36,919 nucleotides of DNA. Source: Streptomyces harenosi (GTDB lineage Bacteria > Actinomycetota > Actinomycetes > Streptomycetales > Streptomycetaceae). Positions 26,159 through 34,247 of the stretch are shown in pieces. The notes under the pieces were generated by a model. It saw only the letters and a list, made by a program, of their open reading frames with translations, searched no databases and was not told the origin of the DNA. The translations under genes and the position numbers were made by a program. The stretch spans positions 1 through 36,919 of the forward strand of contig NZ_WYCT01000032.1 in NCBI RefSeq assembly GCF_011008945.1, in the 5' to 3' direction. Position 1 is the stretch's first letter. Each line of letters opens with the position of its first letter.

Positions 26159-26815
26159 ATGCGCTCTGCTCGCATGCTGCTGGCCGCCGGAGCGGCTTCG
26201 GCCGCCCTCGCTCTCGGTGCCCCCGGCGCCTACGCCTCCGGCTCCGACCACGAGGACACCTCCTACAGCCAGGAACACGACAAGGGACACGACAAGGAGG
26301 GCGCCGAGAACGGCAGGGACAACGGCGACGAGAACGGCGGGGGCTACGGCAAGGACAACGGCGACGAGAACGGCAAGGAGTACGGCAAGGACAACGGCGA
26401 GGGCTACGGCAAGGACAACGGCGACGAGAACGACAAGGAGTACGGCAAGGACAACGGCAAGGACGACCGGTACGACTCCCCGCGCGGCGGCATGCGCACC
26501 GGCGGCGGAGCGCTGGCCGCGGTGAACGAGGGCGACTGGGGCTCCGGACGGGACTCCGGGCACGACTCGGGCTCCCACAAGGACGGCGGTCACTCCTCGG
26601 GGTCCTACAAGGACAGCGAGCACGGCGGCAAGGACAGCGAGCACGGCTCGGGCTCCTGGAACGGTGGCCACGAGAAGCCCCGCGGTGGGATGCACACCGG
26701 TGGCGGCGCCCTGGCCGCCCCGTCGGTGACGGCGGGCGGGATGGCCGCCCTGGCCGTCGCCGGAGCCGGTCTGTACGTGGTGCGCCGTAGGAAGACGGCC
26801 GAGAGCGCGAGCTGA
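26159..26815 (+). CDS. Secreted, acidic repeat protein with C-terminal anchor, probable sortase substrate
   Basis: A 218-residue protein with a signal peptide (1-26, ending GAYA-SG), a very hydrophilic Asp/Asn/Gly/Lys region (about 28-105) built from YGKDNGDEN and KEYGKDNG units, a Ser/Gly/His/Asp-rich region (about 122-172), a C-terminal membrane helix (about 189-208) and a basic tail VVRRRK. The layout is that of a cell-wall anchored protein, but no LPxTG is present. Instead PRGGM-x-TGGGALAA occurs twice, at 108-121 and 174-187, the second directly before the membrane helix where a sorting signal belongs. GGAAGGA precedes the ATG. A sortase gene follows after an intervening hairpin. Function unknown; a spore- or hypha-surface role is inferred only from the pigment context. 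Confidence 0.85.
   Translation: MRSARMLLAAGAASAALALGAPGAYASGSDHEDTSYSQEHDKGHDKEGAENGRDNGDENGGGYGKDNGDENGKEYGKDNGEGYGKDNGDENDKEYGKDNGKDDRYDSPRGGMRTGGGALAAVNEGDWGSGRDSGHDSGSHKDGGHSSGSYKDSEHGGKDSEHGSGSWNGGHEKPRGGMHTGGGALAAPSVTAGGMAALAVAGAGLYVVRRRKTAESAS
26341..26460. repeat. Two tandem 60-base units in the repeat protein gene
   Basis: 26341-26400 and 26401-26460 match at 58 of 60 positions (differences at offsets 32 and 59), encoding a 20-residue period. Degenerate partial units extend upstream. Near-identity at DNA level, beyond what the protein needs, suggests recent duplication or ongoing conversion. Confidence 0.92.
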
Positions 26816-26840
26816 CCATGCCGGATGCGATAGCCGCTGC

Positions 26841-26871
26841 GGCCGCCACGCGCGCGTGCCGCGTGGCGGCC
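26841..26871 (+). terminator. Hairpin between substrate and sortase genes, possible attenuator
   Basis: GGCCGCCACGCG (26841-26852) pairs perfectly over 12 bases with 26860-26871 around a 7-base loop, 26 bases after the substrate stop. With only 119 bases between the genes it may let a fraction of transcripts reach the sortase, giving much substrate and little enzyme. Confidence 0.65.
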
Positions 26872-26934
26872 CCGGCCGGCGCCCCCGGCGCCCTGTTCGC
26901 CTTGTCCGCAGTGCTCCAGTGAGGTGGTTCCCCG

Positions 26935-27609
26935 ATGGCAGCCGATCCGTCCTCGCCCGCCGGCCTCGCTCCGAACGAGGAGAAGTACCCGGGAAGCATG
27001 CTGGTGGTGGGGGCCGCGGCCGTCCTGGTCCTCGTCATGAGCCTGGTCGGCGGCACCGAGCCCCCGGCCTACGCGCCCCGTGCGCCGCAGGCCGCGCCGA
27101 CCGGCATGGCCGCCCCGTCGGCGGCCCAGGAGCGGGGCCGGTCGCCGCAGAAGGCCCTGCCGCGTTCCAAGCCGGTGCGGCTGCTCATCCCGAAGATCTC
27201 GGTGGACGCCCCCTTCACGGATCTCGCCATCGGCCCCTCGGGTCAGCTCGAGGCTCCGCCCGCAGGCGACGTCAACCTCGTCGGCTGGCACGCCGGGGGG
27301 CCCTCGCCGGGTGAGATCGGCACGTCGATCGTCGCCGGGCACCTGGACACCAAGACGTCCCCCGCCGTCTTCGCGGGCCTCGGGGAACTGGCCGAGGGCG
27401 ACGTCTTCCACGTCGTACGGGCCGACGGCCGCAAGGCGTCCTTCGTGGTCGACGACGCGGAGACGTTCGAGAAGGACGACTTCCCCGACGAGCGGGTGTA
27501 CGGGGACACCGGACGGGCCGAGGTCCGGCTGATCACCTGCGCGGGCGACTACGACACCGCGGCGAAGGACTACACGGACAACCTCGTGGTCTTCGCCCAC
27601 CTCACCTGA
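26935..27609 (+). CDS. Class E/F-type sortase
   Basis: A 224-residue membrane-anchored transpeptidase. The N-terminal helix (about 21-38, SMLVVGAAAVLVLVMSLV) is followed by a Pro/Ala-rich linker and the sortase beta-barrel: LLIPKISVDAPF, VGWHAGG, catalytic His136 in AGHLDTK and Cys202 in RLITCAGDYD, ending DNLVVFAHLT. Sortases cleave a sorting signal in a secreted protein and attach it to peptidoglycan outside the membrane. No Arg is present after Cys202, where the third catalytic residue is expected; Lys or Thr occupy that area. GAGGTGG precedes the ATG. The preceding gene is the presumed substrate. Class assignment (E or F) is by general appearance. Confidence 0.88.
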   Translation: MAADPSSPAGLAPNEEKYPGSMLVVGAAAVLVLVMSLVGGTEPPAYAPRAPQAAPTGMAAPSAAQERGRSPQKALPRSKPVRLLIPKISVDAPFTDLAIGPSGQLEAPPAGDVNLVGWHAGGPSPGEIGTSIVAGHLDTKTSPAVFAGLGELAEGDVFHVVRADGRKASFVVDDAETFEKDDFPDERVYGDTGRAEVRLITCAGDYDTAAKDYTDNLVVFAHLT

Positions 27610-27763
27610 GCCCGTCCCGCCCCCCGGGTCCGGCGGGGCCGGCCGGTCACCCGCCTAGTGCACGCAAGTCGCGCTCCCCAGGGGACGGCCACAGGATCGA
27701 GGAACACCGATAACGCTCACCGGACCCGATGTCCGCCCCGTGCCTCAAGGAGAAGTGCGCAGG
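27610..27763 (+). promoter_or_regulatory. Leader and promoter region of the pigment core operon
   Basis: 154 bases between the sortase stop and the SchA/CurD-type gene. The six following genes are tightly packed, so their main promoter should be here. AGGAGAAG near 27748 is the ribosome site. No sigma-factor consensus can be assigned with confidence. In S. coelicolor the equivalent promoter is developmentally controlled. Confidence 0.45.
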
Positions 27764-28921
27764 ATGACCACTACGCCCGAACGTGTTTCCGGACCGCTGA
27801 CCCGGCAGGTGTCACAGCGTGTCTCCCAGTCCGTGTTCGACGGCTCCAGGCTCCGTGTCGTCCTGCTGGTGGACGTCCACGACGGTGCCCAGCAGCAGTT
27901 CCTGGAAGCGTACGAACAGCTGTGCACCCAGGTCGCCTCCGTCCCCGGACACGTCAGCGACCAGTTGTGCCAGTCCATCGAGAACCCCTCCCAATGGCTC
28001 ATCACCAGTGAGTGGGAGAGCGCCCCGCCGTTCCTGACCTGGGTCAACAGCGAGGAGCACGTGCAGATGGTGGAACCCCTGCACAGCTGCGTCCGGGACA
28101 CCAGGTCCCTGCGCTTCCACATCGTCCGCGAGACCGGCCACCCGGCAGCGGGCGCCGATCCCGCGGAGCGCCGGCTCCAGGCGTCGCCGAGGATCGGCGA
28201 CGGGGTCATCCGCCACGCGCTCACCTTCACCGTCAAGCCGGGCAGCGAGAAGGCCGTCGCGGAGATCCTCGCCGGTTACGCCTCGCCCGAGCCCCAGGTC
28301 GACACCACCACCCGGCTGTGCCGCACCTCCCTGTTCATGCACGGCAACCGGGTCGTGCGCGCCATCGAGGTACGGGGCGACCTGCTGGCCGCGCTGCGCC
28401 ACGTCGCCCGGCAGCCCGAGGTACGGGCCGTGGAAGAGGCCATCAACCCCCACCTGGAGCAGGACCGGGACCTGGACGACCCCGAGTCCGCCCGCGCCTT
28501 CTTCACCCGGGCGGCGCTGCCCGCCGTCCATCACGTGGACGCCGGCCGGGAGGCCGCGGACGCCGTGCGGCACGCGCTGTACTACCCGGCCCGCGAGGGC
28601 TGCGGCATGCGGCTGGCCGAGCTGCTCGCCCGGCAGGACGAGGCCGCGGCCGGCGATCCGCAGGGCCCGGTCCTGCGCAGCACCATCTTCCAGCGCGACG
28701 ACGTCGTGATGCGGCTCGTCGACGTGCGCGACGGGCGCGGGGCCGACCCGGGCACCGTGCTCGGCCTCGGCGACCGCGAGCACGCGCAGGAGCTGACGGC
28801 ACTCCTGGACGCCGAGGTACTCGGCGCGGACGCCTCCGCGCTGCGGGAGGGCGACCCCGGCCGCCTGTTCACGCTCGCCCGTATGGACCTCGTCACCGAC
28901 CGCCGCGCGCCCGAAGCCTGA
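27764..28921 (+). CDS. whiE-I: SchA/CurD-domain protein of spore pigment synthesis (WhiE ORFI type)
   Basis: A 385-residue protein with three ferredoxin-like segments. The first (about 29-125, [20 protein letters not shown] ... SEWES) resembles antibiotic-monooxygenase ABM domains. The second (about 145-255, [20 protein letters not shown]) and third (about 270-370, [15 protein letters not shown]) resemble each other and the SchA/CurD family. Homologues lead the whiE, sch and cur pigment clusters; their chemistry is not settled, with monooxygenase or cyclisation-assisting roles proposed. Start [10 protein letters not shown] was chosen for the AGGAGAAG upstream; an in-frame ATG at 27740 lies before that site. 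It heads the operon cupin - KS-alpha - CLF - ACP - cyclases. Confidence 0.88.
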   Translation: MTTTPERVSGPLTRQVSQRVSQSVFDGSRLRVVLLVDVHDGAQQQFLEAYEQLCTQVASVPGHVSDQLCQSIENPSQWLITSEWESAPPFLTWVNSEEHVQMVEPLHSCVRDTRSLRFHIVRETGHPAAGADPAERRLQASPRIGDGVIRHALTFTVKPGSEKAVAEILAGYASPEPQVDTTTRLCRTSLFMHGNRVVRAIEVRGDLLAALRHVARQPEVRAVEEAINPHLEQDRDLDDPESARAFFTRAALPAVHHVDAGREAADAVRHALYYPAREGCGMRLAELLARQDEAAAGDPQGPVLRSTIFQRDDVVMRLVDVRDGRGADPGTVLGLGDREHAQELTALLDAEVLGADASALREGDPGRLFTLARMDLVTDRRAPEA

Positions 28922-28988
28922 TGCGCCGGCGCATGTGCCGCCCCAGCCACGCCGCCGCGTCCCAGCGGCACCAGATCGGAGGAAAGCC

Positions 28989-29450
28989 GTGATCCAAGCC
29001 AGTCCCAGAATCGTGCATCTCAGCGAGGTCGAGCCCAACACCCGGCGCGGTGGCGATCTGCGTGCCATGCTCACCCCGGCCACGGTCGGCTCCACCAGTG
29101 GCTTCATGGGTGTGGCCATCGTGCAGCCCGGCGACCGCATCGCCGAGCACTACCACCCGTACTCCGAGGAGTTCGTCTACGTCGTGTGCGGGCAGCTCGA
29201 AGTGGACCTCGACGGCGAGCCCCACCCCCTCCAGCCCGAGCAGGGGCTGATGATCCCGGCGCACATGCGGCACCGCTTCCGCAACGTCGGCAAGGTGGAG
29301 GCCCGGATCGTCTTCCACCTCGGCCCGCTCGCCCCCAGCCCGCCGCTCGGCCACGTCGACACCGAGGAGACCGACGCCGTCCCGGCCGGCGCGGCGCCGC
29401 TGCACGTCGGCGAGGCGGCGGCGGCCGAACCACGGCAGGTCCGGTCATGA
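28989..29450 (+). CDS. whiE-II: Cupin-fold protein of the pigment operon (WhiE ORFII type)
   Basis: A 153-residue single-domain cupin starting at GTG 28989 with GGAGGAAAG immediately upstream. Motif 1 is [19 protein letters not shown] with two His and one Glu metal ligands; motif 2 is [12 protein letters not shown] with a further His. Such small cupins are common in aromatic polyketide clusters and bind a divalent metal, acting as cyclases or oxygenases; the exact step for WhiE-II is unproven. Its stop overlaps the KS-alpha start in ATGA, so the two are translationally coupled. Confidence 0.9.
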   Translation: MIQASPRIVHLSEVEPNTRRGGDLRAMLTPATVGSTSGFMGVAIVQPGDRIAEHYHPYSEEFVYVVCGQLEVDLDGEPHPLQPEQGLMIPAHMRHRFRNVGKVEARIVFHLGPLAPSPPLGHVDTEETDAVPAGAAPLHVGEAAAAEPRQVRS

Positions 29451-30715
29451 CCAGGCGCGTGGCCGTCACCGGTATAGGCATTGTCGCGCCGGGCGGCATC
29501 GGCGTACCGGCGTTCTGGGACCTGCTGTCCCACGGGCGCACCGCGACGCGGGGCATCACCTTCTTCGACCCGTCCGGCCTGCGCTCGCGGATCGCCGCCG
29601 AGTGCGACTTCGACCCGGGGGCCCACGGCCTGGACGCCGAGGAGATCGAACGGTGCGACCGGTACATCCAGTTCGCCCTGGTGGCCGGGGACGAGGCGGT
29701 ACGGGACTCCGGCCTCGACCTCGCCCGGGAGAACCCCTGGCGGGTCGGGGTCTCCCTGGGCACCGCGGTCGGCGGCACCACCCGGCTGGAGCACGACTAC
29801 GTCCTGGTCAGCCACGGAGGCCGGCGCTGGGACGTGGACCACCAGGAGGCGGAGCCGCACCTGCACCGCGCGTTCTCGCCGAGCACGCTGGCCTCGACGG
29901 TGGCGGAGCGGTTCGGGGCGCGCGGACCGGTGCAGACCGTCTCCACGGGGTGCACCTCCGGACTGGACTCGATCGGCTACGCCTTCCACACGATCGAGGA
30001 GAACCGGGCCGACGTGTGCATCGTCGGCGCCTCGGACTCGCCGATCTCGCCGATCACGATGGCCTGCTTCGACGCGATCAAGGCCACCTCCCCCAACAAC
30101 GACGACCCCGCCCACGCCTCGCGTCCCTTCGACGCCGACCGGGACGGGTTCGTGATGGGGGAGGGCGGTGCCGTACTCGTCCTGGAGGAGCTGGAGCACG
30201 CGCGGGCCCGCGGTGCGCGCGTGTACTGCGAGATCGGCGGCTACGCCACCTTCGGCAACGCCTACCACATGACCGGTCTGACCAAGGAGGGCCTGGAGAT
30301 GGCCCGGGCCATCGAGTCCGCGCTCGACCACGCGCGGCTGGACGGCACGGCGATCGACTACGTCAACGCGCACGGCTCGGGCACCCAGCAGAACGACCGC
30401 CACGAGACGGCCGCGGTGAAGAGGGCCCTGGGCCGGCACGCCTACGACACGCCGATGAGTTCCATCAAGTCCATGGTGGGCCACTCCCTCGGCGCGATCG
30501 GATCGATCGAGGTCGTCGCCTGTGTGCTGGCCCTCGCCCACCAGGTGGTACCGCCCACCGCGAACTACGAGACCCCTGACCCGGAGTGCGACCTGGACTA
30601 CGTCCCGCGCGTCGCCCGCGAGCGAAGACTGAACAGCGTGCTCTCCGTGGGCAGCGGGTTCGGCGGCTTCCAGTCCGCGGTGGTCCTGACCCGGCCGAGG
30701 GAGAAGACACCATGA
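29447..30715 (+). CDS. whiE-III: Ketosynthase alpha subunit of a type II PKS (WhiE ORFIII type)
   Basis: A 422-residue KS-alpha of normal length. Catalytic Cys169 in [11 protein letters not shown], active-site His residues in [12 protein letters not shown] and [11 protein letters not shown], and the [10 protein letters not shown] glycine loop near the C-terminus. Together with the chain length factor and ACP it performs repeated decarboxylative condensation of malonyl units; the S. coelicolor whiE minimal PKS makes a 24-carbon chain, and the same is plausible here. The start overlaps the cupin stop and the stop overlaps the CLF start, both ATGA, ensuring equimolar synthesis of the heterodimer. 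Confidence 0.97.
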   Translation: MTRRVAVTGIGIVAPGGIGVPAFWDLLSHGRTATRGITFFDPSGLRSRIAAECDFDPGAHGLDAEEIERCDRYIQFALVAGDEAVRDSGLDLARENPWRVGVSLGTAVGGTTRLEHDYVLVSHGGRRWDVDHQEAEPHLHRAFSPSTLASTVAERFGARGPVQTVSTGCTSGLDSIGYAFHTIEENRADVCIVGASDSPISPITMACFDAIKATSPNNDDPAHASRPFDADRDGFVMGEGGAVLVLEELEHARARGARVYCEIGGYATFGNAYHMTGLTKEGLEMARAIESALDHARLDGTAIDYVNAHGSGTQQNDRHETAAVKRALGRHAYDTPMSSIKSMVGHSLGAIGSIEVVACVLALAHQVVPPTANYETPDPECDLDYVPRVARERRLNSVLSVGSGFGGFQSAVVLTRPREKTP

Positions 30716-31965
30716 GCGAACCGCATCCACGGCGCGCGGCCGTCACCGGCATCGGTGTGGTCGCGCCCAACGGAACCACCACCGAGACCTTCTGGAAGTC
30801 CACCAAGGAGGGCATCAGCGTCCTGGACCGGGTCACCCGGGAGGGGTGCGAGCACCTGCCGCTGCGGATCGCCGGCCAGGTCCGGGAGTTCGATCCGTCG
30901 GCGGCGGTCGAGGAGCGTTTCCTGGTCCAGACCGACCGGTTCACGCACTTCGCGATGACCGCCGCCGACCTCGCGCTCGACGACGCCCGCCTGCCGCGGA
31001 GCGACACCGACGGTGCGCCGTTCTCCGTCGGTGTCGTCACCGCGGCCGGCTCGGGCGGCGGCGAGTTCGGGCAGCGGGAGCTGCAGCAGCTCTGGGGCAA
31101 GGGCAGCCGCTTCGTCGGTCCCTACCAGTCGATCGCCTGGTTCTACGCCGCCAGCACCGGACAGATCTCCATCCGCCGCGGCTTCAAGGGCCCCTGCGGT
31201 GTGGTCGCCGCCGACGAGGCCGGCGGCCTGGACGCCCTCGCGCACGCCGCGCGGGCGGTCCGGCGCGGCACCGACGTGATCGTCACCGGATCGACCGAGG
31301 CCCCGCTGGCCCCTTACTCGGTGGTCTGCCAGCTCGGCTACGGGGAACTGAGCACGGTCGCCGACCCGGTGCGTGCCTACCGCCCGTTCACCTCGGCGGC
31401 CTGCGGGTTCGTGCCCGCCGAGGGCGGCGCCATGCTCGTCGTGGAGGACGAGGACGCGGCGCTGGAGCGGGGCGCGCGGGTGCGGGCCTTCCTCGCCGGA
31501 CACGCGGCGACCTTCACCGGAGCCTCCCGCTGGGAGGAGTCCAGGCACGGGCTCGCCCAGGCCGTCCGGGGCGCCCTGGACGAGGCCGGCCTGGCCCCCG
31601 AGGAGATCGACGTGGTCTTCGCGGACGCCCTCGGCGTGCCCGAGGCGGACCGTGCCGAGGCACTGGCCATCGCGGACGTCCTCGGCGCGCACGGCCGGCG
31701 GGTACCCGTCACCGCCCCCAAGACCGGCATCGGCCGTGGCTACTGCGCCGCGCCGGTGCTGGACGCCGCGGCGGCGGTGCTCGCGATGGAGCAGGGCATC
31801 GTCCCGCCCACCCCCAATGTGTTCGACATCTGCCACGACCTCGATCTGGTGACCGGCCGGGCCCGTGCCGCCGAGCTGCGCACGGCGCTGGTCCTCAGCC
31901 GGGGACTGATGGGGTCGAACTCGGCGCTGGTGCTGCGACGCGGCACCGCCGGCGCCGCGCAGTGA
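30712..31965 (+). CDS. whiE-IV: Chain length factor / KS-beta (WhiE ORFIV type)
   Basis: A 417-residue KS-like subunit that pairs with KS-alpha and sets chain length. As expected for a CLF the active Cys is missing: the aligned position is Glu169 in [13 protein letters not shown], where most antibiotic CLFs have Gln. The His positions are also changed ([22 protein letters not shown]). The N-terminus [13 protein letters not shown] and the C-terminal ALVLRRG complete the fold. ATGA overlap with KS-alpha. The Glu may keep malonyl-decarboxylating or priming function, or be neutral. The ACP follows after 27 bases. Confidence 0.96.
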   Translation: MSEPHPRRAAVTGIGVVAPNGTTTETFWKSTKEGISVLDRVTREGCEHLPLRIAGQVREFDPSAAVEERFLVQTDRFTHFAMTAADLALDDARLPRSDTDGAPFSVGVVTAAGSGGGEFGQRELQQLWGKGSRFVGPYQSIAWFYAASTGQISIRRGFKGPCGVVAADEAGGLDALAHAARAVRRGTDVIVTGSTEAPLAPYSVVCQLGYGELSTVADPVRAYRPFTSAACGFVPAEGGAMLVVEDEDAALERGARVRAFLAGHAATFTGASRWEESRHGLAQAVRGALDEAGLAPEEIDVVFADALGVPEADRAEALAIADVLGAHGRRVPVTAPKTGIGRGYCAAPVLDAAAAVLAMEQGIVPPTPNVFDICHDLDLVTGRARAAELRTALVLSRGLMGSNSALVLRRGTAGAAQ

Positions 31966-31992
31966 GACGGCACGGAGCAAAGGAGAAAGCAC

Positions 31993-32731
<739 letters not shown>

Positions 32732-32750
32732 GCGGGACGGAGCAACCACC

Positions 32751-33083
32751 ATGCACCACACGTTGATCGTCGCCCGGATGGCCCCGGGTTCGGCCCAGGA
32801 CATCGCCAAGGTGTTCGCGGAGTCGGACCGGGGAGAACTCCCGCACCTCATCGGGGTCTCCGGACGCAGCCTGTTCCAGTTCGGTGACGTGTACCTGCAC
32901 CTCATCGAGTCCGAGCAGGACCCCGGGCCCGCCATCGCCGAGATGGCCGGGCACCCGGAGTTCAAGAACATCAGCGACCGTCTGTCGGCGTACGTCACCG
33001 CCTACGACCCGGCCACCTGGCGCTCGCCCAAGGACGCGATGGCGAACTGCTTCTACCGCTGGGACCGGGACGCCATCGCCTGA
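32751..33083 (+). CDS. whiE-VII: TcmI-type polyketide cyclase (WhiE ORFVII type)
   Basis: A 110-residue ferredoxin-like cyclase. Hallmarks: the N-terminal HHTLIVARMAPGSAQDIAKVF, GRSLFQFGDVYLHLIE, and a C-terminal SPKDAMANCFYRWDR typical of TcmI/WhiE-VII proteins. It probably closes later rings of the pigment precursor. CGGAG lies before the ATG. It is the last gene of the core operon; a perfect 19-bp terminator follows within 20 bases. Confidence 0.95.
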   Translation: MHHTLIVARMAPGSAQDIAKVFAESDRGELPHLIGVSGRSLFQFGDVYLHLIESEQDPGPAIAEMAGHPEFKNISDRLSAYVTAYDPATWRSPKDAMANCFYRWDRDAIA

Positions 33084-33101
33084 GCCGTTCCCCTCCCCCC
33101 A

Positions 33102-33144
33102 GCCGATCGCCGGGCACGCGCCACGCGCGTGCCCGGCGATCGGC
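33102..33144. terminator. Perfect 19-bp terminator between convergent pigment genes
   Basis: Arms 33102-33120 and 33126-33144 are exact inverse complements over 19 bases around a five-base loop (CCACG). It lies between the cyclase stop at 33083 and the convergent O-methyltransferase stop at 33160, so it can terminate both operons. Confidence 0.92.
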
Positions 33145-33159
33145 GTCCGCCGTCCTGCC

Positions 33160-34200
33160 TCAGCCGGTGCGGTGGTCCGGGACCGTGCAGTCGAAGGCGT
33201 GCAGGTACGGATTGACCGGACGCACGTCGTCGATGACCAGGCCCGCGCCGGTGAGCCGGCCGACCATGCTCTCGGTGGTGTGCTTGGCACCACCGACGTT
33301 GAGGAGGAGCAGCAGATCCATGGCGGTGCTGAACCGCATGGACGGCGTGTCGTCGACGAGGTTCTCGATGACCACCACCCGGGTTCCCGGGCCGCCCGCC
33401 CCGATGACGTTGCGCAGCGTCCGGGCGGTGCTGTCGTCGTCCCACTCCAGGATGTTCTTGATGATGTACACGTCGGCCCGGACCGGGACGGCCGCCCGGC
33501 AGTCGCCGGGCACGATGCGCACCCGGTCCGCGAGCGCGCCCCCCGCCCGCAGCCGCGGGTCGGCGTTCTCCACCACGCGCGGCAGGTCGAGCAGGGTGCC
33601 CTGGAGCGAGGGGTACTTCTCCAGCAGGCTCGCCACCACATGGCCCTGGCCGCCCCCGATGTCGGCGACCGACGCGGCCCCCGACAGGTCGAGGAAGTGC
33701 GCGACGTCCCGCGCCGACTGCATGCTGGAGGTCGTCATGGCCCGGTTGAAGACGTCGGCCGACTCCGGGGCGTCCTCGTTGAGGTAGGTGAAGAACTCCT
33801 TTCCGTACAGGTCCTCCACCACGTTGCGGCCGGTGCGCACCGCCTCGTCCAGCTTCGGCCACGCGTCCCAGGTCCACGGCTCGGTGCACCACAGGGTGAT
33901 GGCGCGCAGACTGTGCGGGTCGTCCTCGCGCAGCAGCCGGGACATGTCGGTGTGCGTGAACGTCCCGTCCGGCTGCTCGGCGAAGACGCCGTGGCAGGAC
34001 AGGGCGCGCAGCAGCCGCCGCAGCGGCCCCGGCTCGGTCTTCACCGCCGCCGCCAGGTCCTCCACCGCCCGCGGGCCGTCGTCGAGGGCGTCGGCGACCC
34101 CGAGCCGGGCGGCCGCGCGGAGGGCGGCGGCACACGCCGCCCCGAACACGAGCTCCCGCAGCCGCATGGACGGCGCCGGAGCGGTCTGTACGGTCGTCAT
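33160..34200 (-). CDS. SAM-dependent O-methyltransferase (acetylserotonin/polyketide type)
   Basis: A 346-residue small-molecule O-methyltransferase. The N-terminal dimerisation/winged-helix part (AARLGVADALDDGPRAVEDL ... LLRALSCHGVF) is followed by a Rossmann domain with the SAM motif ADIGGGQGHVV, a DLP-x-VV motif and a C-terminal VIIDD-like stretch. This type methylates phenolic hydroxyls of aromatic polyketides such as anthracyclines and tetracenomycins. GGAGGAAAGG precedes ATG 34200; the frame is open upstream but there it is antiphase to the beta-helix gene. Convergent with the pigment core and 47 bases after the beta-helix gene, with which it may share a transcript. It is not part of the S. 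coelicolor whiE set. Confidence 0.92.
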   Translation of the reverse strand: MTTVQTAPAPSMRLRELVFGAACAAALRAAARLGVADALDDGPRAVEDLAAAVKTEPGPLRRLLRALSCHGVFAEQPDGTFTHTDMSRLLREDDPHSLRAITLWCTEPWTWDAWPKLDEAVRTGRNVVEDLYGKEFFTYLNEDAPESADVFNRAMTTSSMQSARDVAHFLDLSGAASVADIGGGQGHVVASLLEKYPSLQGTLLDLPRVVENADPRLRAGGALADRVRIVPGDCRAAVPVRADVYIIKNILEWDDDSTARTLRNVIGAGGPGTRVVVIENLVDDTPSMRFSTAMDLLLLLNVGGAKHTTESMVGRLTGAGLVIDDVRPVNPYLHAFDCTVPDHRTG

Positions 34201-34247
34201 GTGCCGCCTTTCCTCCGTGGGTCGCGCGGACGGCTCGGGCCGGCCGG

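Noticed and set aside
26341-26460. CRISPR or phage-tail-like repeat
   Set aside because: The 60-base units are in frame, without spacers, inside a secreted protein gene.
26818-26922. 34-codon open frame between the repeat protein and sortase genes
   Set aside because: It contains the perfect 12-bp hairpin, has no ribosome site, and its Ala-rich product resembles nothing.
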